Source: a virus
Direction: 5' to 3' (one strand)
Length of the DNA stretch: 44,188 nt
IMG/VR virus record: IMGVR_UViG_3300033149_006035
Span: 1-44,188 of that record
Shown: positions 8,564 to 15,303 of the stretch, one piece after another
Layout of the letters: each line of letters starts with the position of its first letter
Numbering within the stretch: the stretch's first letter is position 1
The notes under the pieces: model-generated
Told to the model about the DNA's origin: nothing
Seen by the model: only the letters and a program-made list of their open reading frames with translations
Database searches by the model: none
Translations under genes and position numbers: made by a program

Positions 8564-8731
8564 TTATTGGAAACTGGCAGATATGGCTCCCATGAAATAC
8601 CCAGCCGCAAAGACTAGAAAGCCAATCAAAATTCCAAGAACAAAATATCCGGCAGCAGGCCAAAGCCTTTTGCGTTCCCTTTCTTTATCTAACTCTGGAT
8701 CAACATATAACCCTGCCGGCCTGCCCTGCAC
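8564..8731 (-). CDS. Small single-span membrane protein
   Basis: A 55-residue frame starting at GTG 8731. It has a charged N-terminus (YVDPELDKERERKRLW) followed by one long hydrophobic segment (AAGYFVLGILIGFLVFAAGY) and a short tail ending at TAA 8564-8566. The sharp charge-then-membrane pattern is what real small membrane proteins look like and chance frames rarely do. It fits between its operon neighbours without large overlap. No family is recognised. Confidence 0.45.
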   Translation of the reverse strand: MQGRPAGLYVDPELDKERERKRLWPAAGYFVLGILIGFLVFAAGYFMGAISASFQ

Positions 8732-8767
8732 CGGAGTCCACTAACTTCTTACTCGCCTCATAACGCT

Positions 8768-9997
8768 CTATTGATCTTCCGCAGGCGCATTGTAAACGCC
8801 CGGTTTTCTTGTTTCCCTGTTGATCGCCCCATATGCTTCAACGAGTTCGCCATAGTGCCTCTGGGCCTTGTGCTTCTTGAGGAGGTTGTAAAGCGCGCTC
8901 TTCGAGATCCCGGTCGATGCGAGGATGTCCGAGGGGTGTATCCCGTAGTCCATGAGCGCCCGCTGGAAGCCGTAGGGGTCGGTGAGGAGCCATTTCTCTA
9001 CCTCCCTCTGCTCCATCACCTTCCCTGCCGCCTTTATCGGGCCGTGTTCCACGACCCAGGCATTGAGGGCCTTCTCCAGCTCTTTGAGCCGCGCCTGCAC
9101 CAGGACCAGGAGTTCCAGGCCCTTCTCGGCCTTCTGGGGTGAATCTATGGTGAATGACTGTGCCGGGGCCGCCTTGCTGGCTGCCAACTGGATCCAGGAG
9201 GAGTTGATTGCGGGGCATTCAGCAGTGAACCCGCAGTAAGAGCACTGAGCACCCGGTTTGGGATCCCAGTCTTCGTTGAACTCGATCTCCTCGATGGTGG
9301 CGTCGATGTCTTCGCCCACTTTGAGTAAGTCTTCCGGGCTATAAAATCCTCCTTCTTCGATCTTCGCGCCCTTGGCCAGGAAGTTCAGTTTAACCGAGAC
9401 GCGGTTGATGCCGTGTTCCTTTCCCAGGCCCGCATATCCGGCCCAGGCGTAATAGGGAAGCTGGTGCGGGTCAGGGTCTCCCCAGCCAGACTTGTGATCC
9501 ACTATGACCAGCGTGTTTTCATCCTGGGGCACCCAGGCCCAGTCAATCACCGCCCTGAAATACACGTTCTTCTCGAACCAGGCATCGTCCGGGAGAAGGT
9601 TCCAGTGCCGGTCGAATGCGAGCTTTTGCTCCGTCCAGTATGCCCTGACGTTGGGGTCGATACTAAATTCTGCATCTTGGATGCCCGCTACCAGGTCGTC
9701 CACAGCACGCATGACCTCCTGCTTGTCCTCTTCGGTAAAGCCGGGAGGCCATTTGTCGCGCCTGTCCATCTCTGAGAAAGCCCTGGCCGCGCACTGATCA
9801 AGGACTTTCAAGCTAAACATGCGGTGGTTCTCATAGAGCCAAGCCAAGTATTCCTTCATGATTGCGTGCGAGACCTGGCCGACCACTGCGATGGCGGAGG
9901 GCGGCTCATGGGCCTTCTCGATATAGAGCTTATGGAAGCGGAACGGACACGCGAAGGCCTGTATCCGCGAGAAGCTGTATGCTAGGTTCAAAGGCAT
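8768..9997 (-). CDS. PD-(D/E)XK nuclease, Cas4/RecB-like with Fe-S-type cysteines
   Basis: 409 residues from ATG 9997 (MPLNLAYSFSRIQAFACPFRFHK), preceded by GAAAGGGGGAA; the longer frame upstream lies inside the recT gene. Motifs in order are GQVSHAIMKEYL (motif I histidine), VYFRAVIDWAWV, VIVDHKSGWGDPDPHQLPYYAW (catalytic D-x-K and the Q-x3-Y motif), and a C-terminal CSYCGFTAECPA cluster. With the cysteine in FACPF near residue 17, this gives the four-cysteine pattern that holds an iron-sulphur cluster in Cas4 and AddB nucleases. A C-terminal part with a short HTH-like stretch follows (SDILASTGISKSALYNLLKK). It lies next to RecT, so it probably makes single-stranded ends for phage recombination. 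There is no CRISPR array or other cas gene. Confidence 0.85.
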   Translation of the reverse strand: MPLNLAYSFSRIQAFACPFRFHKLYIEKAHEPPSAIAVVGQVSHAIMKEYLAWLYENHRMFSLKVLDQCAARAFSEMDRRDKWPPGFTEEDKQEVMRAVDDLVAGIQDAEFSIDPNVRAYWTEQKLAFDRHWNLLPDDAWFEKNVYFRAVIDWAWVPQDENTLVIVDHKSGWGDPDPHQLPYYAWAGYAGLGKEHGINRVSVKLNFLAKGAKIEEGGFYSPEDLLKVGEDIDATIEEIEFNEDWDPKPGAQCSYCGFTAECPAINSSWIQLAASKAAPAQSFTIDSPQKAEKGLELLVLVQARLKELEKALNAWVVEHGPIKAAGKVMEQREVEKWLLTDPYGFQRALMDYGIHPSDILASTGISKSALYNLLKKHKAQRHYGELVEAYGAINRETRKPGVYNAPAEDQ

Positions 9998-10010
9998 GTT
10001 TTCCCCCTTT

Positions 10011-11177
10011 CTACTGCTCGAAAAAATGCTCGCAAGTGGAATCTGCATATTTGGGACAGTGCTGCTCGCAGAAGGCATAATCAACCTCGATTCCACCACG
10101 CAGAGGGCAGGGCACCCTGGCATTTGATTCTTTTTCCCACTCCCAGGGAGGTTCCTTGTCTGCCTCGGCGGTCTCCTCGTCTCCAGAAGAAACCTCCTCA
10201 GCCTTTTCCTGGCTTGGTTCTTCGGTTGTCTGCTCAGTCTCATCAACTGCCGGCGGCTCTTCGGCTATTGCTTTTGAGAGGATCTCGACCAGCTCCTTTC
10301 CCTCTTCCTTGCGGAGGAAGGTGAGGTCGTTCGCGCCAACCGACTTGAGGTATTCATCTACGACCTTCACATAGCCCCTCGCCTCAGCGTTTTTGATGGC
10401 GGTCAGGTGAATGCCGTCGATGCCGCAGGTCTTTATGTTCTCGCCGTTGAACTGGATCACGTTCCTGCGGAGGCGCTTTTTCGGCCCTTTGTTTTCCGCT
10501 TCCTTTTCCTTGCCTTCCAGGACCTCGCCCGTCTCCCTGTCGATGTCCAGCACCTCACCGTCCAGGGAAGTGGACTCGACATCGGAGGCCTCCGGGATCT
10601 CCTCCTGGGTGTAAAGGTTCCCGAATATGTCCGGGAACGCCTCCCTCTGGGCTGCCACCAGGGCGCATTTCCGGATCATGGTCGCGGGCTTCGTGTCCCA
10701 CATGCGGGATATCTCTCCCGTCTTTTTTCTCCCCACGTACTCTTTGAAGTCGACCTCAGCCCTGACGGGATACTTCTTGCCCTTGACATACACCTCTGCC
10801 CAGCCGCCGACGAGGTCTTGGCCGAAAGTGATCGACCCTTCCTGGTATATCGGATTAGGGAGCTCGCCGGTCTCTTTGTATTTGTCCTGCCAGTTCTTGG
10901 GCAGCAGGATCACGCCCGCCTTGAAACCCTCATAGCGTTCGCCGGCCCTCTCCGCCCTCTTCATCCAGGCGTACTTGGAGATCACCATCTGGCAGTCCTC
11001 TCCGAACTTGACCAGGAAGGCGTCCCCCACCCAGGGGTTGATGTCCTTGTTCCCCCTGGCCACGAACCTTTTTACCTGGTTCACGGTGATCGTGATGTCG
11101 CCGGCATCCGTCTTGATCGTCACCGGCTTCTCCATGATGTCGCTCACAGAGCTTTTTTTCGCTATTGCAGTCGTCAT
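10011..11177 (-). CDS. recT: RecT/Bet-family single-strand annealing protein
   Basis: 388 residues. The family core is clear: VARGNKDINPWVGDAFLVKF, GITFGQDLVGGWAEVYVKG-like and AEVDFKEYVGRKKTGEI, then MWDTKPATMIRKCALVAAQREAFPDIFG, the most conserved RecT/Bet segment. It anneals complementary strands during phage recombination. Unusually, about 150 more residues follow the core: a charged linker with a Glu/Ala-rich low-complexity part and a C-terminal Cys/His cluster (CPLRGG, then FCEQHCPKYADSTCEHF) that could bind zinc or recruit a partner. The start overlaps the stop of the upstream 90-residue gene. The nuclease follows 13 bases downstream, forming an exonuclease/annealase pair. Confidence 0.88.
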   Translation of the reverse strand: MTTAIAKKSSVSDIMEKPVTIKTDAGDITITVNQVKRFVARGNKDINPWVGDAFLVKFGEDCQMVISKYAWMKRAERAGERYEGFKAGVILLPKNWQDKYKETGELPNPIYQEGSITFGQDLVGGWAEVYVKGKKYPVRAEVDFKEYVGRKKTGEISRMWDTKPATMIRKCALVAAQREAFPDIFGNLYTQEEIPEASDVESTSLDGEVLDIDRETGEVLEGKEKEAENKGPKKRLRRNVIQFNGENIKTCGIDGIHLTAIKNAEARGYVKVVDEYLKSVGANDLTFLRKEEGKELVEILSKAIAEEPPAVDETEQTTEEPSQEKAEEVSSGDEETAEADKEPPWEWEKESNARVPCPLRGGIEVDYAFCEQHCPKYADSTCEHFFEQ

Positions 11178-11446
11178 ACATTGACCTCCTTTTTAAAATT
11201 GAATGATTGTTGATCGATATCAACATAATCGGTGACCTTAGCATTGATCCTATCCTTGACGAAGCTGATAGAAGTCTCGATCTTGGCTCGACCATTGTCA
11301 GCTTCTTCGATCTTCGTCCCTAGGCCGATTGAAAATTTCTTCTCATTGCAGTTGAGATAAGCTTCATCCAGCTCATTTATGTACGCGGATAAGAGACTGA
11401 TGACGTTTTCTCCGATCCTTTGAATGATCTCTTCATTGAATTTCAT
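11174..11446 (-). CDS. Hypothetical early protein upstream of recT
   Basis: 90 residues, no recognised domain. It has an N-terminal helix (EEIIQRIGENVISLLSAYINELDEAYLN), a strand-rich middle (FSIGLGTKIEEADNGRAKIETSISFVKD) and a polar tail. Its stop overlaps the recT start (ATGA), indicating translational coupling. Genes of this size and pattern often precede recT in phages; an accessory recombination role is plausible but unproven. Confidence 0.6.
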   Translation of the reverse strand: MKFNEEIIQRIGENVISLLSAYINELDEAYLNCNEKKFSIGLGTKIEEADNGRAKIETSISFVKDRINAKVTDYVDIDQQSFNFKKEVNV

Positions 11447-11474
11447 TTGATCAATCTCCGATTAAAAGCCTTTC

Positions 11475-11669
11475 TCAGAAAGGCCATTGTTCAATTTCGA
11501 TTGCGAAAATCGCCTTTTTGTCCAACCCGTCCGCCTTATCGAGCTTTTCAAAGCACTCTGCGGGCGTTTTCCCGATGCACAGGATCTTTGGAAAATTATT
11601 CTCGTCAACCTGCATCGCGGTCCAGCGCCGGACTGTCTTTGAATAAGCTATCTGATACGTTTTTTTCAT
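11475..11669 (-). CDS. Small hypothetical early protein
   Basis: 64 residues with a compact beta-strand-rich pattern (YQIAYSKTVRRWTAMQVDENN, then AIFAIEIEQWPF). No family is recognised. The start follows AGAAGCAAGGGATG, and the upstream gene overlaps it by the ATGA at 11666-11669. It is part of the leftward early operon. Confidence 0.5.
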   Translation of the reverse strand: MKKTYQIAYSKTVRRWTAMQVDENNFPKILCIGKTPAECFEKLDKADGLDKKAIFAIEIEQWPF

Positions 11670-11893
11670 CCCTTGCTTCTCCTGGTCGTTCTTTGGTCGG
11701 CGGCCCCGGGCGTGGTTATTTCAAACGAGCCCTCGGCGCTCTGGCTCAGGTGCTTCACCACATAGGCCGCGAAATTAGCGCTTGGAAAGCGCCTGGCCTT
11801 GTGCCTGGGGCCGAACTCGAATTTGCCCTGGCCTGCGTTGCCGACAAAGTAAAGCCCTGTTGCCTTATCGATTATCATGTAGTTCTTGGTCAC
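11666..11893 (-). CDS. Small hypothetical early protein
   Basis: 75 residues. An N-terminal beta hairpin (YMIIDKATGLYFVGNAGQGKFEFG) is followed by a basic segment and a polar tail. The pattern resembles small phage early proteins of unknown function. It is coupled by ATGA to the next gene (11669). Confidence 0.48.
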   Translation of the reverse strand: MTKNYMIIDKATGLYFVGNAGQGKFEFGPRHKARRFPSANFAAYVVKHLSQSAEGSFEITTPGAADQRTTRRSKG

Positions 11894-12020
11894 TGCTTAA
11901 CCTCACTTTTGCTGGATTAGGGATTTCAACGTCGAAATCAGATTGCGGTAATGTGGCAATGTGCTTCCACTTATAGTCCTGATAGATGGGCCACACCTTC
12001 TCGACCGGAAGGAACTTCAT
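11865..12020 (-). CDS. Possible very small early protein
   Basis: A 51-residue frame (MKFLPVEKVWPIYQDYKWKH at the N-terminus) between the DUF6166-like gene and the 75-residue gene, overlapping the latter by 29 bases. Composition is ordinary for a protein, but no strong ribosome binding site is visible. No family is recognised and it could be a chance frame. Confidence 0.3.
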   Translation of the reverse strand: MKFLPVEKVWPIYQDYKWKHIATLPQSDFDVEIPNPAKVRLSSDQELHDNR

Positions 12021-12163
12021 GCAGATTTCCCATATCCCCAATTAAATCCGTCAGGGCTATGGTTGCAAACTTCAAGGCTTGGGCCGGGGTATAACTCTTC
12101 GCCGTTAACCCATACGCGCCTTGAATTCCATTCACCCTTAACTCTAATTACGTCCGTGTTCAT
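12017..12163 (-). CDS. DUF6166-like small protein, probably truncated
   Basis: 48 residues from the ATG at 12163, which follows AAAAAGGAGCACCGAA. The segment VWVNGEELYPGPSLEVCNHS then PDGFNWGYG is the hallmark of the DUF6166 family found in phages and mobile elements. Family members I know continue with a second conserved helix after the GYG; here the frame ends two residues later, so the gene looks 3'-truncated or rearranged. Function of the family is unknown. A longer frame upstream to 12322 is possible but lacks a good start. Confidence 0.55.
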   Translation of the reverse strand: MNTDVIRVKGEWNSRRVWVNGEELYPGPSLEVCNHSPDGFNWGYGKSA

Positions 12164-12370
12164 TTCGGTGCTCCTTTTTGCCTCTAATCTCCCGGGGACA
12201 GGCACATTTACAAGCCCAAGGCTGATCAGCCATGCCCCCAGGAGGGAGGAAAAAGCTAGTGGTTTGCCGAGACCCTCGCCCCTGGCTCCAAATGCCGCTT
12301 TCTGCGCAGCGCGGTCGTTCAATGGCGATATTTCCCAAGCCCCAGGGCCTCGGCGGGTTAACGCCCGCTT
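12164..12370. other. Short stretch without a confident gene
   Basis: Between the first PL gene and the DUF6166-like gene. A minus-strand frame (12017-12322) extends through it and would add a hydrophobic segment (PLAFSSLLGAWLISLGLVNV) to the DUF6166-like protein, but the only upstream start is a TTG without a ribosome binding site. I see no tRNA, repeat or promoter here. Confidence 0.3.
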
Positions 12371-12625
12371 TCAGCTTGCCGACACAAGCTTGTCCTTAGC
12401 CGCCGGGCCTCCTTCCGGCCCGCAAATACTAACAGATCGTATCACCCCCTTTCCGGCGACTTCCGGGATCTCGACGCCCCAGGACTCCAGGGTCTTGTCC
12501 GAGACAGTGGATCCGTGATATGGGCCGCCGATCACGTTGAACAGGCGAAAAAGCGGCTCACCGTTGATTCCCGTCTGCCAGCCAATGAATTGGATTTGTT
12601 TGATTTTTGAATAAAATTCAGGCAC
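12371..12625 (-). CDS. Hypothetical protein, first gene under PL
   Basis: 84 residues from GTG 12625, preceded by AAAAGGGAGAA. A conserved-looking core is LFRLFNVIGGPYHGSTVSDK then TLESWGVEIPEV. The gene starts about 36 bases downstream of the predicted PL transcription start, so it is the first gene of the leftward early operon. Function unknown. Confidence 0.58.
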   Translation of the reverse strand: MPEFYSKIKQIQFIGWQTGINGEPLFRLFNVIGGPYHGSTVSDKTLESWGVEIPEVAGKGVIRSVSICGPEGGPAAKDKLVSAS

Positions 12626-12667
12626 TTCTCCCTTTTTTCCTTGAGTGATCGGATATGATTGGATAAC

Positions 12668-12696
12668 ATTATAGGAGAAAATCTCCTATTTGTCAA
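12668..12696 (-). promoter_or_regulatory. Early leftward sigma70 promoter PL
   Basis: Read on the minus strand, TTGACA (12691-12696) and TATAAT (12668-12673) are separated by exactly 17 bases: a perfect consensus promoter. The spacer contains one copy of the operator palindrome (12673-12687), so repressor binding would block RNA polymerase directly. Transcription would start near 12661 and run into the leftward recombination operon. Confidence 0.85.
12673..12687. promoter_or_regulatory. Immunity operator copy 1
   Basis: AGGAGAAAATCTCCT, a perfect 6+6 palindrome around three bases, extended to 19 bases by flanking AT pairs. It lies inside the PL spacer. Two further copies occur at 12706-12720 and 13073-13087 with the same arms and different centres, giving the consensus AGGAGA-N3-TCTCCT. 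It is the likely binding site of the repressor and the Cro-like protein. Confidence 0.85.
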
Positions 12697-12705
12697 CAAA
12701 AAAAT

Positions 12706-12720
12706 AGGAGATTTTCTCCT
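12706..12720. promoter_or_regulatory. Immunity operator copy 2
   Basis: AGGAGATTTTCTCCT, the same arms as the other two copies. Its centre is 33 bases from copy 1, about three helical turns, which would suit cooperative binding on one DNA face. It lies upstream of the PL -35 box and 25 bases from the stop of the repressor gene. Confidence 0.8.
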
Positions 12721-12744
12721 CTAATATTCGCTTTTTATTTTAGT

Positions 12745-13056
12745 TTATGAATATGATCTTTTCACGATGGGAGGAGTGGGATTTCTTATATCGTTGGATG
12801 TCTTGTAGATAAGCTCGGCTTTGGCCAGAATATAGGATGGATGCTCACCTATGAAATTGGCGAGCTTACAAAGGTCCTCAATCGAGACTTTACGGTCTCC
12901 AGCTTCCAATGCCCTCAAAATACGATCGCCATCTTTTTTCTCGAAAATCAATCTAGCTACCCCAGTTTTTGACAAACGTTTTTCATCTGCAAGCCTTTGT
13001 ATTTCATCCAGAAACAATCGACGTAATATTTCTCGAAAAGATCTACAATTCCACAT
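12745..13056 (-). CDS. Phage repressor-like HTH protein
   Basis: 103 residues with a helix-turn-helix of the XRE/Cro-C1 kind (EIQRLADEKRLSKTGVARLI, then ILRALEAGDRKVSIEDLCKL), which also resembles small antitoxin-type regulators. It lies between the PL and PR operator regions and is transcribed leftward away from PR, the position of a CI-type repressor. It has no C-terminal LexA-like cleavage or dimerisation domain, so induction by RecA-stimulated self-cleavage is unlikely and another inducer is needed. The ribosome binding site is weak (CGGAA). Which of this protein and the divergent Cro-like protein maintains lysogeny is inferred from position. Confidence 0.65.
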   Translation of the reverse strand: MWNCRSFREILRRLFLDEIQRLADEKRLSKTGVARLIFEKKDGDRILRALEAGDRKVSIEDLCKLANFIGEHPSYILAKAELIYKTSNDIRNPTPPIVKRSYS

Positions 13057-13065
13057 TTTTTCCGC

Positions 13066-13094
13066 TTGACAGAGGAGAATTTCTCCTATATGAT
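13066..13094 (+). promoter_or_regulatory. Early rightward sigma70 promoter PR
   Basis: TTGACA at 13066-13071 and TATGAT at 13089-13094 with a 17-base spacer. The operator palindrome at 13073-13087 fills the spacer, just as at PL. The expected transcription start (about 13100-13102) coincides with the ATG of the Cro-like gene. Confidence 0.83.
13073..13087. promoter_or_regulatory. Immunity operator copy 3
   Basis: AGGAGAATTTCTCCT, third copy of the AGGAGA-N3-TCTCCT operator, inside the PR spacer and 17 bases upstream of the repressor start on the other strand, so it can control both directions. Confidence 0.83.
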
Positions 13095-13101
13095 AATTTT
13101 T

Positions 13102-13341
13102 ATGAACGAGATTGACCGTTTAAAAGAGTCCTTGGGCACATATGCCGAAGTAGCAAAAGCTCTGGGCATTAGCCAGCGACACTTGCGGTATATCCGAAGC
13201 ACGGGCCGTATAAGTTCACCTTTAAGAAAACTCATTACTTTTCTCTTACGTTCAAATGAATACCATGGAATGAGAAGGTCATCGGAATCCAATAATTCAA
13301 TAAATAAGGGATTTTATGGCAAAATAGCCGAAGATGAATAA
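13102..13341 (+). CDS. Cro-like HTH regulator, probably leaderless
   Basis: 79 residues from ATG 13102. The N-terminal part is a helix-turn-helix: RLKESLGTYAEVAKALGISQ then RHLRYIRSTGRISSPLRKLI. It is the first gene after PR and diverges from the repressor gene, the classic position of Cro. The ATG lies 8 bases after the -10 box, so the mRNA would have almost no leader and no ribosome binding site; leaderless translation is known for lambda cI from PRM. The open frame extends upstream through the promoter itself, which cannot be translated from PR. The C-terminal 25 residues are polar and without a recognised fold. Confidence 0.65.
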   Translation: MNEIDRLKESLGTYAEVAKALGISQRHLRYIRSTGRISSPLRKLITFLLRSNEYHGMRRSSESNNSINKGFYGKIAEDE

Positions 13342-13405
13342 GCCTCCGGGCTGCTTCACTGCGCCCAGCGGAGTGGGGGTTTGTGCCGAAAGAGCCGTAA
13401 CCTCA

Positions 13406-13627
13406 TTATTGCCCTTGAATACCGTTAAATATCGGGCAGAGATCCCAGTTGAGGGTATACGATCCAGATTTTGTTTCCGTCGAGATATCGCAATCTCGTT
13501 CCTTGGAGCACCCAACCATCGAGATGATTTCCTTTTCACCTGATGGGTGCTGGCTGATTTCGATCTTAAGGGTCACGTCCCAACCGGTTTTGGGACAGTA
13601 AGCTTCATGGTGCCGGACTGACTTCAT
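13406..13627 (-). CDS. Small hypothetical protein with cysteines
   Basis: 73 residues on the minus strand within the rightward early region. The core (YCPKTGWDVTLKIEISQH, MVGCSKERDCDI, WDLCPIF) has four cysteines in positions that could form a zinc knuckle and a strand-rich pattern. It converges on the Cro-like gene. I do not recognise the family, but the composition is protein-like and the overlapping plus-strand frame is less so. Confidence 0.5.
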   Translation of the reverse strand: MKSVRHHEAYCPKTGWDVTLKIEISQHPSGEKEIISMVGCSKERDCDISTETKSGSYTLNWDLCPIFNGIQGQ

Positions 13628-13656
13628 AAATTTTCTGATAACACAGAGTCAACAAA

Positions 13657-13893
13657 GTGACAACAAAAAAAGAGCACATCTTCGACCTGCTGATAAAAGA
13701 GGGCTACGGTTTCTCCGAGACCGTCGCGTTCTTTCTGAGGGACATGGGGATCACCATGTCCGACATAGCCCGGCGTGCGGGCGTTGACAGATCTTACGTT
13801 AAAAGGGTGATCGATGGGAAACGGAACTCCGATAGAATCAGGCGAAGCGTCGCCGGAGCGCTCGAATTCGACCCCTGGAGGCACCATGCTTGA
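13657..13893 (+). CDS. HTH regulator (XRE/Ner-like)
   Basis: 78 residues from GTG 13657. The C-terminal two thirds are a helix-turn-helix: FFLRDMGITMSDIARRAGVD then RSYVKRVIDGKRNSDRIRRS, as in Ner and small XRE proteins. It ends with FDPWRHH. The next gene overlaps it by 8 bases. It is probably a second early or lysis/lysogeny regulator. The ribosome binding site is weak. Confidence 0.65.
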   Translation: MTTKKEHIFDLLIKEGYGFSETVAFFLRDMGITMSDIARRAGVDRSYVKRVIDGKRNSDRIRRSVAGALEFDPWRHHA

Positions 13894-14128
13894 AATCTAC
13901 AAAGAGGACACCGAATCAGTCGAGACCTCAAAGCTGAGCTCGCTTTACACCATGAGGATCCCTGACAGCACGAAAACCATGATCGACAAGCTCTCTCCCC
14001 TGTGGAAAAAGAAGCTGAACGAAAGGCTCCGTCTGACGATCGCCAAGGTGCTCCACGAGGCCAACTTCGACCCGAACGTATACTTAAACGGGGACTATGA
14101 GCCCGAAAGAGATAGCCTCCAGGCTTAA
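13886..14128 (+). CDS. Small hypothetical early protein
   Basis: 80 residues from ATG 13886 (MLEIYKEDTESVETSKLSSL), which follows CTGGAGGCACC; the longer frame from 13814 lies inside the HTH gene. A basic helical stretch (MIDKLSPLWKKKLNERLRLT) occupies the middle. No family is recognised. It overlaps both neighbours, so it is part of one coupled operon running to the integrase. Confidence 0.5.
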   Translation: MLEIYKEDTESVETSKLSSLYTMRIPDSTKTMIDKLSPLWKKKLNERLRLTIAKVLHEANFDPNVYLNGDYEPERDSLQA

Positions 14129-14399
14129 CAAGTCCCTCAAGTGGGTCTATAATCACGCTGCCGACCTCGGCGCGGCCCGCATTGGCGGGACCTGGATTTT
14201 CACGGAGGAGGGACTGAGCGATGCCATACAAAGAGGCCAGGAGATGGCGCGGCGTCGTCAAGATAGGTGGGGTCAGGGTGGAGCAGAGGTTGTTTGCCTT
14301 AAAAAGGGACGCCGTAAAGTGGGAAACCGAGACCCGGAAGAAGAGGCTGAAAGAGCTGCGGGTGCAAGGAGGCATGGACTTGACGACCTTCTGTACTAA
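14097..14399 (+). CDS. Excisionase-like winged HTH protein
   Basis: 100 residues; the first ~45 (MSPKEIASRLNKSLKWVYNH then LGAARIGGTWIFTEEGLSDA) match HTH_17/excisionase proteins: helix-turn-helix followed by the wing IGGTW. It lies immediately upstream of the integrase, the usual place of xis. The frame runs 179 bases into the integrase gene. The tail encoded there is basic and low in order, so the functional part may be only the first 60 or so residues. Likely roles are excision control or early regulation. Confidence 0.62.
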   Translation: MSPKEIASRLNKSLKWVYNHAADLGAARIGGTWIFTEEGLSDAIQRGQEMARRRQDRWGQGGAEVVCLKKGRRKVGNRDPEEEAERAAGARRHGLDDLLY

Positions 14400-15303
14400 G
14401 TACCTGGACTATGCGCTCCAGTTCCGGCCAAAGACCTATGATGAGAAGAGGAGCCTAACGCGGCGCATCATCATGGCCTGGGGACCTGACATCCTGGTCG
14501 AGGAGATCACCCCGGAGATAGTGCTCTCATACCTGAGCCGCCGGGCAGAGGAGAGGTCGAACAACGCCTTCAATAAGGACCGCAAGAACCTGCTGGCCAT
14601 GTGGAACTGGGGCATGGAGATCCTGGGGCTTGAGTCAAACCCGGTGGCAAAGATCAAAAGGCGGGCGCACGAGCGCTCTGCCCAGTACGTGCCCCCCACC
14701 CAGGACATCCTCAAGGTCCTGGCTGCCGCGACAAGGGAAGAGAAGGCCTTCCTTGACTGCTACCTCCTCACTGGCGCCAGGCGCTCCGAGGTCCTGCGCT
14801 GGACCTGGATAGAGGACATCAACTTCTCCCGGAGGATGTACCGCCTCGGCACCAGGAAGACCAGGGACGGGTCCATGGAGTACGAGTGGTTCACCATGAG
14901 CGAGGAGCTGCACGAGTCCCTGCGCTGGCTGTGGGAGCACCGCAGGGACAAGACGAGCCCATATATGTTCCCCGATTACTGGTGTCTCGACAGGAACGGG
15001 AGGAACGGCACGGGCGAGCAGAGGGCCAGCAGGTGGATCAAGGCCTTGTGCAGGAGGGCAGGGGTCAAGCCGTTCGGGTTTCACGCTATGCGGCGGTATG
15101 TGGCATCCGTCCTGGCCGACGAGCACAAGGTCAGCGCTAAGAGGATACAGCGCATCCTGAGACACAAGAACATCTCCACAACGGAGAGGTACATCAGGCT
15201 CCTGAACGAGGACCTGAAAGAGACTTTTGAGCTGCTTTCTAAGCGCTCAGTACCCGAAAGCGGTACCCGAAACAAGGGCAGCAAAAATGAGGAATTGGTC
15301 TAA
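14221..15303 (+). CDS. int: Tyrosine-family phage integrase
   Basis: 360 residues. An N-terminal arm-binding-type beta domain (RWRGVVKIGGVRVEQRLFAL) and a SAM-like core-binding domain (FCTKYLDYALQFRPKTYDEK) precede the catalytic domain. Catalytic residues are Arg in LLTGARRSEVLRW, His-x-x-Arg in FHAMRRYV, the second His in ILRHKNIST and the nucleophile Tyr in TTERYIRLL. The gene starts within the excisionase-like gene. It is followed within 20 bases by the tRNA-Glu fragment that forms the attachment core. Its 3' end (15246-15270) also contains one copy of a repeated DNA motif found twice more beyond the core. Confidence 0.92.
   Translation: MPYKEARRWRGVVKIGGVRVEQRLFALKRDAVKWETETRKKRLKELRVQGGMDLTTFCTKYLDYALQFRPKTYDEKRSLTRRIIMAWGPDILVEEITPEIVLSYLSRRAEERSNNAFNKDRKNLLAMWNWGMEILGLESNPVAKIKRRAHERSAQYVPPTQDILKVLAAATREEKAFLDCYLLTGARRSEVLRWTWIEDINFSRRMYRLGTRKTRDGSMEYEWFTMSEELHESLRWLWEHRRDKTSPYMFPDYWCLDRNGRNGTGEQRASRWIKALCRRAGVKPFGFHAMRRYVASVLADEHKVSAKRIQRILRHKNISTTERYIRLLNEDLKETFELLSKRSVPESGTRNKGSKNEELV
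15246..15270 (+). repeat. Arm-type repeat copy A, inside int
   Basis: Starts CTCAGTACCCGAAA, identical over 14 bases to the arm at 15487, then GC and GGTACCC. It lies in the last codons of int, about 50 bases from the attachment core. The same motif in three copies around attP suggests a binding site for integrase or excisionase. Confidence 0.6.

Noticed and set aside
8768-9997. A Cas4 protein of a CRISPR system
   Set aside because: The nuclease is Cas4-like in motifs, but there is no cas1, cas2 or array, and it forms a pair with RecT.
10407-11213. A 268-residue open frame on the plus strand opposite recT
   Set aside because: It is antisense to a clear RecT gene, has no ribosome binding site and a composition (His, Leu, Val, Pro) typical of shadow frames in GC-rich DNA.
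13334-13543. Plus-strand 69-residue frame after the Cro-like gene
   Set aside because: It lies opposite the more protein-like minus-strand 73-residue gene, has no ribosome binding site and reads as a shadow frame.
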